Below are positions 7,100-12,739 of a stretch of DNA of 17,740 nt, one piece after another. Position 1 is the first letter of the stretch, and the number at the start of each line of letters is the position of its first letter. The stretch is from contig CAZHPY010000032.1 of assembly GCA_964534705.1 (NCBI GenBank), positions 1-17,740 on the forward strand. The letters run 5' to 3'. A program made the position numbers and the translations under genes. Source of the stretch: CAZHPY01 sp964534705 (GTDB taxonomy: Bacteria; Omnitrophota; Gorgyraeia; 2-01-FULL-45-10). Under the pieces are notes generated by a model, which made no database searches, had not been told where the DNA came from, and worked only from the letters and a program-made list of their open reading frames with translations.

Positions 7100-7282
7100 A
7101 TGGTAGATAGGATGTTGCGCGGTATTGCGGGGTCATTCATACTGATAAGCCTTGCATTGGCTTATTATGTGAGCCCGTTATGGTTATGGTTCACGGCGTT
7201 TGTAGGGCTAAATCTACTGCAGTCGGCTTTTACAAACTGGTGCCCGATGATGTGGATCTTAAAGAAGTTTGGCGTGAAGTAG
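7100..7282 (+). CDS. DUF2892-family small inner-membrane protein
   Basis: 60 aa from the ATG at 7100, selected because AAGGAGG lies directly upstream. Two hydrophobic spans at about 8-24 and 27-44 and the ending FTNWCPMMWILKKFGVK match DUF2892 (YgaP-like transmembrane domain) proteins, including the conserved NxCP motif (N46, C48, P49). The family is often fused to or beside rhodanese and other sulfur-transfer proteins, and here a DsrE-family gene follows. A role in membrane-linked sulfur handling is inferred. Confidence 0.85.
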   Translation: MVDRMLRGIAGSFILISLALAYYVSPLWLWFTAFVGLNLLQSAFTNWCPMMWILKKFGVK

Positions 7283-7294
7283 GAGTTGACGCGT

Positions 7295-7354
7295 ATGAAG
7301 ATCAGAGAAAGCGGGATGCCGGAGCGAGATATATGGAAAGGAGCTTCAAAATGA
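7295..7354 (+). pseudogene. Probable stump of a SAM-methyltransferase gene
   Basis: A 19-codon frame, MKIRESGMPERDIWKGASK, with AGGAG (7281-7285) upstream and a stop overlapping the dsrE start (ATGA). The block IRESGMPE..W strongly resembles the N-terminus of a class of small SAM-dependent methyltransferases I recall (RESGMPEEEMWESFF-type). Here the rest is missing, as if a deletion removed the body and left the start joined to dsrE. It may survive as a translated leader that couples DUF2892 to dsrE. The methyltransferase resemblance is from memory. Confidence 0.45.
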
Positions 7355-7671
7355 AGATAGGAGTGATCATTTCAAGTAACGATGCGGAAACATCCTGGAA
7401 CGCTCTGCGCTACGCAAACTTTTGTCTCGGACAGAAAGACGAAGTGAAGGTGTTTTTAACTGGCAAGGGCGTTGAATATCAGAATATAAGCACTGAAAAG
7501 TTTAATACGATTGAACAGGCGGATAAGTTATTAAAGTCAGGCGGCAAGATATTTGCCTGTGGCACATGTATTAAATCCCGGAATCAGGAAGGCACTGAAA
7601 TGTGCCCGATCAATACGATGAAGGATATGTACGAGATTGTTAAAGAGAGTGATAAAGTAGTTGCATTCTAG
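7351..7671 (+). CDS. DsrE/DsrF-family sulfur-relay-like protein
   Basis: 106 aa from the ATG at 7351, favoured over the in-frame ATG at 7333 because AAGGAG lies between them at good spacing. The start MKIGVIISSNDAETSWNALR is a typical DsrE-like beta-alpha opening, and FACGTCIKSR (C70, C73) plus C85 in EMCP are the likely sulfur-carrying Cys. The family moves persulfide sulfur between proteins in the cytoplasm. It closes the arsR-RND operon, beside DUF2892. A frameshifted relic of the same gene is at 8587-8663. Confidence 0.85.
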   Translation: MKIGVIISSNDAETSWNALRYANFCLGQKDEVKVFLTGKGVEYQNISTEKFNTIEQADKLLKSGGKIFACGTCIKSRNQEGTEMCPINTMKDMYEIVKESDKVVAF

Positions 7672-7694
7672 AAATGTCCGCACTCGTAATTTTG

Positions 7695-7723
7695 CTTGTT
7701 TCCGGCAGTGATTGGTCTATAAT
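7695..7723 (+). promoter_or_regulatory. Possible promoter before hairpin element 1
   Basis: CTTGTT (7695-7700), a 17-base spacer and TATAAT (7718-7723). The TATAATACATACCTATAGAA stretch recurs almost unchanged at 8745-8764 in the duplicated block. A terminator-like hairpin begins only about 20 bases downstream, so the product may be a short RNA or an attenuated transcript of the gene at 7807. Confidence 0.45.
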
Positions 7724-7742
7724 ACATACCTATAGAAACAGA

Positions 7743-7784
7743 GAGGTTCCCCCTCGGCTTATACGAGAGGGACCTCAATTTTAA
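7743..7784 (+). terminator. Hairpin element 1, probable terminator of the RND-dsrE operon
   Basis: GAGGTTCCCCCTCG (7743-7756) pairs with CGAGAGGGACCTC (7764-7776), apart from one mismatch, one bulge and one G-T pair, followed by AATTTTAAT. Related hairpins occur at 8336, 8773 and 9479. Confidence 0.65.
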
Positions 7785-7806
7785 TCCTTCAATTATAGGA
7801 AATTTT

Positions 7807-8328
7807 TTGTTTAGAAATAAAGTCATACCGATTTTACTTTTGATGTGTTTCCTGCAAGCACCTCTCTGGGCGGATGAACCGTTTTCATTAACGCTCAAGG
7901 TGTTCCTGTCGTCGGGTTATGATGACGATGTCTATTATGAACCGCCCCTGAGAACCATAAAGATCAGGGATGTCATTCCGAGAAAGTTCCAGATAGTGAT
8001 CAAAAATATAAGCTCGAGGACGGAGTCATTATATGTCGACACGATGGGCGAGGGGCTCGGCCAGATAATTTTTGAGGCTACGGACGAAAACGGTAAAGAG
8101 AACATTATCACCAAAATACCGGATTTTACGCGGTCCAACATAGAGGAATACAGATATTTCGCGCCCGGCCAAACGAAGAATATCAAGATCATATTGAGCG
8201 AAAAAGAATGGTCTAATCTCGGTCGTCTGGCAAAAGCAGGAGCCAAAAAGATACGCTTACGCGCTATTTTTAAAAGCAAGTCGCGTAAGATATATTCAGA
8301 GTACTATACAATGATAATTGATATATAG
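7807..8328 (+). CDS. Secreted protein of unknown function
   Basis: 173 aa starting at a TTG codon with AGGAAA (7797-7802) upstream; the next in-frame ATG would cut into the signal peptide, so TTG is preferred. Residues 1-22 form a signal peptide (RNK, hydrophobic core, APLWA before D23). The mature part has alternating strand-like segments (FQIVIKNISSRTESLYVDT, NIKIILSEKEW, KKIRLRAIFKSK) suggesting a single beta-sandwich, immunoglobulin-like domain. It contains no Cys after the signal peptide. I do not recognise the family. It stands alone between two hairpin elements and may be expressed from the promoter at 7695 or by read-through. Confidence 0.65.
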   Translation: MFRNKVIPILLLMCFLQAPLWADEPFSLTLKVFLSSGYDDDVYYEPPLRTIKIRDVIPRKFQIVIKNISSRTESLYVDTMGEGLGQIIFEATDENGKENIITKIPDFTRSNIEEYRYFAPGQTKNIKIILSEKEWSNLGRLAKAGAKKIRLRAIFKSKSRKIYSEYYTMIIDI

Positions 8329-8335
8329 TTATAGA

Positions 8336-8352
8336 ACCGAGAGGTTTCTCCT
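8336..8352 (+). repeat. Hairpin element 2 (truncated)
   Basis: The stretch from about 8325, TATAGAACCGAGAGGTTTCT then CCTCGGC, matches the left half of elements 1 and 3 but lacks their right arm. It breaks directly into the sequence shared with 291-315. A small local CCGAG/CTCGG stem remains. It marks the left boundary of the duplicated block and lies just after the stop of the 7807 gene. Confidence 0.5.
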
Positions 8353-8394
8353 CGGCCCCACCTCTTTCGTAAATGTATTTCATTATAAGTATCT

Positions 8395-8421
8395 TTGATT
8401 TTTTGCCGAAAATGCTATAAT
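8395..8421 (+). promoter_or_regulatory. Sigma70-type promoter of micro-gene copy 2
   Basis: TTGATT (8395-8400) and TATAAT (8416-8421), 15 bases apart, exactly as before copy 1. The following leader with the AGGAGG stem-loop is also conserved. Confidence 0.7.
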
Positions 8422-8448
8422 AGTAATAGCGCAACAAAGGAGGTTGCT

Positions 8449-8502
8449 ATGAGTTGCGGAAAGTGCGGGACCAAGAAAAAGGCAAAGAAGAAAAAGAAGT
8501 AG
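8449..8502 (+). CDS. Cys/Lys micropeptide, copy 2 (17 aa)
   Basis: Encodes MSCGKCGTKKKAKKKKK. Compared with copy 1 it has an inserted ACC (Thr) codon after residue 7 and about five base changes, all in third positions and all synonymous. It keeps the same promoter, leader stem-loop and AGGAGG site, and has its own unrelated terminator hairpin. The other genes of its block have decayed while this one stayed intact, which suggests the peptide works independently of them. Function unknown. Confidence 0.7.
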   Translation: MSCGKCGTKKKAKKKKK

Positions 8503-8507
8503 TTTTA

Positions 8508-8549
8508 AAAGGGCAGATATAAGAAATTTATAATCTGCCCTTTATTTTT
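8508..8549 (+). terminator. Rho-independent terminator after micro-gene copy 2
   Basis: AAAGGGCAGAT (8508-8518) pairs with ATCTGCCCTTT (8533-8543), followed by ATTTTT. The stem sequence differs from that after copy 1 although the position is the same, so the terminator function is conserved rather than its sequence. Confidence 0.8.
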
Positions 8550-8586
8550 AAAAAATGCAAATACGCAAGGAGTGTAAGAGGAAGCC

Positions 8587-8663
8587 GAGTCCGGTGGCAA
8601 GATACTGGCTTGGGGGACATGTACGAAATTGTTAAAGAAAGCGATAAGGTCGTTACATTCTAG
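8587..8663 (+). pseudogene. dsrE remnant with internal deletion
   Basis: 8587-8623 aligns with dsrE bases 7534-7570, and 8619-8663 aligns with 7627-7671 including the TAG stop. In between, 61 bases are missing, exactly between two ATGTA copies present in intact dsrE, which causes a frameshift. The first active-site Cys codon TGT has become TGG. The C-terminal part read in its old frame (YEIVKESDKVVTF) differs from dsrE mainly at synonymous sites, so the copy was probably functional for some time before the deletion. No start or N-terminal half remains. Confidence 0.8.
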
Positions 8664-8670
8664 AAATGTC

Positions 8671-8690
8671 CGCCTCATTGGGGTGAGGCG
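8671..8690 (+). repeat. Small perfect hairpin
   Basis: CGCCTCA (8671-8677) and TGAGGCG (8684-8690) form a perfect 7-bp stem with a 6-base loop just after the dsrE remnant. It is absent at the matching place after intact dsrE (7681 onward) and lacks a T-run, so it is a later insertion or a local inversion product. Confidence 0.5.
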
Positions 8691-8722
8691 AGGGATAGAC
8701 CTCTCTAAAGCCAAAATTTTGT

Positions 8723-8750
8723 TTGATAATAGCTATATTGCGTCTATAAT
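8723..8750 (+). promoter_or_regulatory. Promoter upstream of hairpin element 3 and the EF-hand gene
   Basis: TTGATA (8723-8728), a 16-base spacer and TATAAT (8745-8750). It is better than the matching site at 7695-7723. It probably drives the EF-hand gene at 8840 through the hairpin at 8773. Confidence 0.6.
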
Positions 8751-8772
8751 ACATACCTATAGAAATAGAGAT

Positions 8773-8811
8773 GTTCCTCCTCGGCTCATACGAGAGGGAC
8801 CCTAATTTTTT
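8773..8811 (+). terminator. Hairpin element 3, terminator or attenuator
   Basis: GTTCCTCCTCG (8773-8783) pairs with CGAGAGGGAC (8791-8800) with one bulge and one G-T pair, followed by a run of six T. It lies between a promoter and the EF-hand gene, so it may attenuate that gene. One C-A mismatch of element 1 is a T-A pair here, suggesting the structure is kept. Confidence 0.6.
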
Positions 8812-8839
8812 GTGCATATGATATAGAAAGGAGGAATCG

Positions 8840-9430
8840 ATGCGTAGATGTATTATTTTTATAGCTTTGGTTATCACATTATCGTTTTTTATTTTTCAGC
8901 CGATTTCTTACGCCCAACCCGGGCAAGGCGGTCCTGACAGGGACAATAATCCTCCGGGACCGAAAGGCGGTCCGGGAACCAACTGGGAGAATCCGCCCGG
9001 TCCGGTTGGCGGGCCAGGAGCAAGTCCAGATACTGGTGGCGGGAGCTCTATACCACAAGATGCAGCAGCTATGGGCATGATGGATTCACAATTAAAAGAG
9101 AAAGCTATTGTGGATAAAGAATGGGAAAAGCAGGCAGATACCAATAAAGACGGCGTTGTAGATCCATTCGAGGCCCGACAGTGGAAAGAACGGCACCACA
9201 AAGCCCCGTCTGGCCGGGAAAAATCTGCGGTGGATACCGGATGGGAGCGCATGGCTGATATTAATAAGGATGGTGTGGTTGACCAGACTGAGATAGATCA
9301 ATGGCATAAGCGCAATAAGAAAGATAAGGATGACAACCCTCCGGGGCCGAAAGGCGGTCCGGGGACCAACTGGGAAAACCCTCCCGGTCCAAAGGGCGGG
9401 CCAGGTGCAAGTCCAGGCAGGCATCGGTAA
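8840..9430 (+). CDS. Secreted EF-hand (calcium-binding) protein with Gly-Pro-rich arms
   Basis: 196 aa with a strong AAGGAGG site. Residues 1-25 are a signal peptide (MRRC, hydrophobic core, SYA before Q26). Two 12-residue EF-hand loops are evident: 100-111 (DTNKDGVVDPFE) and 140-151 (DINKDGVVDQTE), each with D, N, D, D and E at the calcium positions and preceded by EW/GWE..AD helices. Two nearly identical Gly-Pro arms, PPGPKGGPGTNWENPPGP, flank the pair at about 38-63 and 167-192. The gene follows a promoter and hairpin and ends before another hairpin. A secreted or surface calcium-binding protein is likely; a role as a matrix or dockerin-like linker is speculation. Confidence 0.8.
   Translation: MRRCIIFIALVITLSFFIFQPISYAQPGQGGPDRDNNPPGPKGGPGTNWENPPGPVGGPGASPDTGGGSSIPQDAAAMGMMDSQLKEKAIVDKEWEKQADTNKDGVVDPFEARQWKERHHKAPSGREKSAVDTGWERMADINKDGVVDQTEIDQWHKRNKKDKDDNPPGPKGGPGTNWENPPGPKGGPGASPGRHR
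8948..9029 (+). repeat. Intragenic direct repeat, copy 1 (82 bp)
   Basis: Encodes the N-terminal Gly-Pro arm of the EF-hand protein. The same 82-base unit recurs at 9335-9416, mostly with synonymous differences plus a Val/Lys change. It is a likely substrate for recombination that would delete the EF-hand core. Confidence 0.85.
9335..9416 (+). repeat. Intragenic direct repeat, copy 2 (82 bp)
   Basis: Encodes the C-terminal Gly-Pro arm of the EF-hand protein; matched to 8948-9029. Equal lengths and preserved frame show an in-frame duplication within the gene. Confidence 0.85.
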
Positions 9431-9478
9431 GCTTCCAGCGTATCTTAAAAGGTATAGTGTGCCTGGTCGGACTGTGCA

Positions 9479-9528
9479 AAAGGAGAGAGGTTTCTCCTCG
9501 GCTCGTTCGAGGGGCGCCCCCCTCCTTT
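9479..9528 (+). terminator. Hairpin element 4 after the EF-hand gene
   Basis: AAAGGAG (9479-9485) pairs with CTCCTTT (9522-9528), and the interior carries the recurring GAGAGGTTTCTCCTCGGCTC core seen in elements 1-3. It lies about 50 bases past the EF-hand stop codon and probably ends that transcript, although the T-run is short. Confidence 0.5.
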
Positions 9529-9543
9529 ATTTGGCGAAAGTGT

Positions 9544-9572
9544 TTGTTAATAAGCAGGAAAAGTAGTAAACT
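9544..9572 (+). promoter_or_regulatory. Promoter of the mscS-hflKC operon
   Basis: TTGTTA (9544-9549), a 17-base spacer and TAAACT (9567-9572). Transcription would start near 9579, giving a leader of about 120 bases before the ATG at 9701. Confidence 0.55.
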
Positions 9573-9578
9573 GTTTAC

Positions 9579-9655
9579 GGGTCTAGGAGCTTATTCCTAG
9601 AGGTTTATTTGATGGTCGGGCCGCCATCTGATGGAAAATCGGATGACGGTTTTTT
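9579..9655 (+). promoter_or_regulatory. Structured leader with terminator/antiterminator potential before mscS
   Basis: Three stems are visible: TCTAGGA (9582-9588) with TCCTAGA (9595-9601); GATGG (9611-9615) with CCATC (9624-9628); and the terminator stem at 9621-9649. The second and third share 9624-9628 and cannot form together, the layout of a conditional attenuator. A 24-codon frame (9612-9686) also crosses the terminator. I do not recognise a known riboswitch class. Confidence 0.5.
9621..9655 (+). terminator. Rho-independent terminator in the mscS leader
   Basis: CCGCCATCTGAT (9621-9632) pairs with ATCGGATGACGG (9638-9649), 10 Watson-Crick pairs plus one G-T and one mismatch, followed by six T (9650-9655). 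It lies about 45 bases before the mscS start, so it must be bypassed for the operon to be expressed. Confidence 0.75.
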
Positions 9656-9700
9656 AATGGATAACGCATTTTGTTCAAGCTGCTAGCCGGGGGAGTTGAA

Positions 9701-10762
9701 ATGGATATCAAAATCCTAGAGTATATATTTTTTGGTAATCGTATCTTAGATTATATCATCGCTTTATTAACGTTGCTCTTAAGCCTTCTGTTTGTTAAAG
9801 TGGTTATCCGCTTCTTTATAAGGCGTCTCAAGAAAATAGCGGAAAGGACAACCGCAACATTCGACGATTTTCTGATAAAAATCCTGGAAAAGATCGGCCT
9901 TCCGGCATTATACATAAGTTGTTTTTATTTAAGCGCCAAGATATTAAAATTACCTTCCGGCACCGATGCCCTGATCAACGCGCTGGAGATGATCATTATC
10001 ACTTTTTTTGCCGCTCGCATAGTAGTCATGTTTGCCAGCTGGGGCATTAACACGTATCTTGCCAAAGAGAAGCAAGATCCTACAGTTGCGCACAGCTTTG
10101 AAGGTCTTTTATGGGCCGTCAAATATTTGATCTGGGTTTTGGCGATTATAATTTTACTAGATAATCTGGGATATAAAGTCTCTACGTTAATTGCCGGATT
10201 GGGGATCGGCGGCATCGCGGTGGCTATAGCCGCGCAGGCGCTCTTAAAAGACTTTTTTAGTTATTTTTCTATAGTATTTGACCGTCCTTTCAAAATAGGG
10301 GATTTTATAATTATCGGCGATTTCATGGGCACTGTTGAGTATATAGGAATAAAAACCACACGCATACGCAGCCTGGGCGGTGAGCAGGTGATATTTTCCA
10401 ATACCGATCTTACAGATTCACGAGTGCGTAATTACAGGCTTATGGAGAAAAGGCGGGTTTTATTCCGTATAGGCGTGACGTACCAGACTTCTCTTGGCCA
10501 ATTAAAAGAAATCCCTGTGATCATTGAGCGTATCATTAAAAATGTCAAAGAAACAGCTTTTGACCGGGCTCATTTCTTTTCATACGGTGATTTCAGCCTG
10601 ATATTCGAGATCGTATATTATGTCATTGGGCCTGATTACAACAAATATATGGATATCCAGCAAGAGATCAATTTCGCGATCAAGGAAGAGTTTGAAAAGA
10701 GAGGGATCGAATTCGCATATCCTACCCAGACTCTTTATATGAATAAATCCAGCGGTTCTTAA
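9701..10762 (+). CDS. MscS-family mechanosensitive ion channel
   Basis: 353 aa from the ATG at 9701, which has GGGGGAG at good spacing; an upstream TTG (9671) is less likely. There are about four or five hydrophobic spans (17-40, 66-83, 93-115, 138-154), then the pore helix at about 165-190 (LIAGLGIGGIAVAIAAQALL) and the canonical DFFSYFSIVFDRPFKIGDFI junction into the cytoplasmic beta domain. This is the MscS signature; the channel opens under membrane tension and releases solutes. It heads a group with hflK and hflC. Length is intermediate between E. coli MscS (286 aa) and larger family members. Confidence 0.93.
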   Translation: MDIKILEYIFFGNRILDYIIALLTLLLSLLFVKVVIRFFIRRLKKIAERTTATFDDFLIKILEKIGLPALYISCFYLSAKILKLPSGTDALINALEMIIITFFAARIVVMFASWGINTYLAKEKQDPTVAHSFEGLLWAVKYLIWVLAIIILLDNLGYKVSTLIAGLGIGGIAVAIAAQALLKDFFSYFSIVFDRPFKIGDFIIIGDFMGTVEYIGIKTTRIRSLGGEQVIFSNTDLTDSRVRNYRLMEKRRVLFRIGVTYQTSLGQLKEIPVIIERIIKNVKETAFDRAHFFSYGDFSLIFEIVYYVIGPDYNKYMDIQQEINFAIKEEFEKRGIEFAYPTQTLYMNKSSGS

Positions 10763-10782
10763 ATTTAAAAAAGGAGTTTATC

Positions 10783-11778
10783 ATGGAATGGAAAGACGTG
10801 CCTACACCCGAAGAAATAATTAATGTAGGAAAAAAGAATTTTTCCGACTTTAGTAAGTATTTCATTTTGGTGGGGGTAGCTCTGTTTGTACTTATAGGCC
10901 TTAACGGTCTGATCTATTCGGTAGGGCCGGATGAGGTCGGAGTGATCCAGCGGTTCGGTAAATACATTAGATTGAGCTCGCCCGGGTTGCATGCAAAGAT
11001 CCCCCTTGGTATAGAGAAAGTTACGCGGATCAAGGTAGAAAAAATATTTAAGGAGGAATTTGGTACGGGAAGAGAGGACTCGTTCTCCAGAGTTACCTTG
11101 GCAGGGAATCAAGACGTGTCGTTAATGCTTACAGGTGATCTGAATATACTGGATGTGCGCTGGATCGTGCAATATAAGATAAAAGATCCCATAAAGTTCC
11201 TTTTTGTTGTACGAAATCCGCGGAATATTATACGGGATGTTTCCGAAGTAATTATGCGCCGCCTGGTGGGGGATTACACAGTTGACGAGGTGCTTACAAT
11301 AAAAAGAGAGGAGATAGATCACCTGGCCCAAGTTGAAACGCAGAAGATATTAGATGAATATCAAACAGGGGTCCAGGTTGTCACGGTGAAATTGCTGGAT
11401 GTAAACCCTCCCGATAAAGTAAAGCCCGCCTTTAATGAAGTAAACGAAGCGAAACAAGAAAAAGAAAAGATGATCAACCAGGCCTGGGAGGCATACAATA
11501 AGGTTGTTCCCAAGGCCAAAGGCGAAGCGGAACGCACGATCCGTGAGGCGGAAGGATATTCCCTTGACAAGGTAAACAGGGCAAAAGGCGAAGCGGAGCG
11601 ATTTTTAGCCACCCTAAACGAGTATAAAAAAGCGCCGGAGATAACACAGAAGAGGCTATATCTTGAAACATTAAACGAAGTATTACCCAAGGTAAAAGAT
11701 AAATATATTATCGACCCAAGGCAATCTTCCATATTGCCATTACTGGACATAGGAAAGAAGGGAGGCGAGGGACAATGA
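10783..11778 (+). CDS. hflK: HflK-like SPFH/prohibitin-domain membrane protein
   Basis: 331 aa with AAGGAG (10771-10776). One membrane span (about 26-46) is followed by the SPFH domain: YSVGPDEVGVIQRFGKY, GLHAKIPLGIEKV, and later a long charged coiled coil (NEVNEAKQEKEKMINQAWEAYN..., AKGEAERTIREAEGY). This is HflK, partner of HflC in a large ring or cage that surrounds the FtsH protease at the inner membrane. It lacks the long Gly-rich N-terminal extension of the E. coli protein (419 aa). Its stop overlaps the hflC start (ATGA). FtsH is not in this window. Confidence 0.92.
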   Translation: MEWKDVPTPEEIINVGKKNFSDFSKYFILVGVALFVLIGLNGLIYSVGPDEVGVIQRFGKYIRLSSPGLHAKIPLGIEKVTRIKVEKIFKEEFGTGREDSFSRVTLAGNQDVSLMLTGDLNILDVRWIVQYKIKDPIKFLFVVRNPRNIIRDVSEVIMRRLVGDYTVDEVLTIKREEIDHLAQVETQKILDEYQTGVQVVTVKLLDVNPPDKVKPAFNEVNEAKQEKEKMINQAWEAYNKVVPKAKGEAERTIREAEGYSLDKVNRAKGEAERFLATLNEYKKAPEITQKRLYLETLNEVLPKVKDKYIIDPRQSSILPLLDIGKKGGEGQ

Positions 11779-12731
11779 AACGCACAGCAATAGGCGTCGC
11801 TTTAGGGATCGTTACGACGATAATTATTTTTCTCGCCCTCGCGCTTGCGAGCGGCACGTTGTTCATAGTGGATGAGACAAAGCAGGTAGTGATTACCCAG
11901 TTTGGCAAGCCTGTAGGCGATCCCATAACATCAGCAGGGCTGCATTTCAAAACACCGTTCATTCAAGAGGCGCATTATTTCGAAAAGAGGCTTCTGGAAT
12001 GGGACGGAGATCCCAATCAAATACCCACAAAAGACAAAAAGTATATATGGGTAGATACTATGGCGCGCTGGAAGATAGTGGATGCCCTTAAGTTCCTGCA
12101 ATCCGTAGGCAATGAATTAAGCGCCTCCAGCCGTCTGGACGATATCATTAATTCCGCTACGCGTGATGCCGTTACTGGTCATTTATTGATTGAAGCGGTG
12201 AGGAATTCAAATCGCATACTAGAAACCAAAGAACTCGGGGAAGACGCTATTGTCAGTGAAGAAGCGCTGGAACGTATCGAAATCGGCAGGCAGCAACTGA
12301 CGCGTTCGATATTGGATAAAGCGAAAGTGCTTGCTCCTCAATATGGTATAGAGATCATGGACGTGCGCATTAAGAGGGTCACCTATGTTGAGGAAGTACG
12401 CGATAAAGTGTATGACAGGATGATCGCCGAGAGAAAACGCGCCGCTGAGAAATACCGCTCGGAAGGCCATGGAAAATCCGCTGAGATCGAAGGGCAGACA
12501 GGAAAAGAGTTAAAGCTGATCACGTCAGAAGCGTACCGGCAGGCTCAATCTATTACAGGGAAAGCCGATGCTGAGGCGATCAATATTTATGCCCAGGCGT
12601 ATTCGCAAAATCCGGAGTTTTATTCTTTCCTTAAAACGATCGAGACTTATAAGAACACTATCGATGCCGGCTCTACTATCGTTTTGACCACAGACAGCGA
12701 TTATTATAAGTACTTAAAACAACTTAAATAG
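11775..12731 (+). CDS. hflC: HflC-like SPFH/prohibitin-domain membrane protein
   Basis: 318 aa. An N-terminal span (about 7-26) is followed by LFIVDETKQVVITQFGKPVG, AGLHFKTPFIQEAHYFEKRL and TMARWKIVDALKF, all close to HflC. A coiled coil follows (VRDKVYDRMIAERKRAAEKY), and the end has FYSFLKTIETYKNT and TDSDYYKYLK, the usual HflC C-terminus. Translationally coupled to hflK; the two would form the alternating HflK-HflC assembly. A 33-codon membrane-protein gene starts 8 bases downstream. Confidence 0.94.
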   Translation: MKRTAIGVALGIVTTIIIFLALALASGTLFIVDETKQVVITQFGKPVGDPITSAGLHFKTPFIQEAHYFEKRLLEWDGDPNQIPTKDKKYIWVDTMARWKIVDALKFLQSVGNELSASSRLDDIINSATRDAVTGHLLIEAVRNSNRILETKELGEDAIVSEEALERIEIGRQQLTRSILDKAKVLAPQYGIEIMDVRIKRVTYVEEVRDKVYDRMIAERKRAAEKYRSEGHGKSAEIEGQTGKELKLITSEAYRQAQSITGKADAEAINIYAQAYSQNPEFYSFLKTIETYKNTIDAGSTIVLTTDSDYYKYLKQLK

Positions 12732-12739
12732 AGGCCAGT

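Larger units (their letters stand above)
8357..8811 (+). repeat. Collapsed segmental duplication
   Basis: Block order matches pieces of the left part of the window: 8357-8502 matches about 292-431 (promoter, leader, micro-gene); 8557-8574 resembles 1761-1778 before the desulforedoxin gene; 8587-8623 matches 7534-7570 and 8619-8673 matches 7627-7681 in dsrE; 8742-8811 matches 7715-7784. The intervening genes are absent. This looks like a second copy of the whole locus reduced by deletions; a partial transposition of pieces is the alternative. Confidence 0.7.

Noticed and set aside
8571..8714. A functional protein from the dsrE remnant
   Set aside because: No start or N-terminal half, a 61-base frame-shifting deletion and a lost active-site Cys; listed as a pseudogene.
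9330..9566. Plus-strand frame overlapping the end of the EF-hand gene
   Set aside because: It reads the Gly-Pro repeat in another frame and then hairpin element 4; no ribosome site and no domain.
9671..9700. TTG start for mscS at 9671
   Set aside because: The ATG at 9701 has a clear GGGGGAG site and gives a normal N-terminus.
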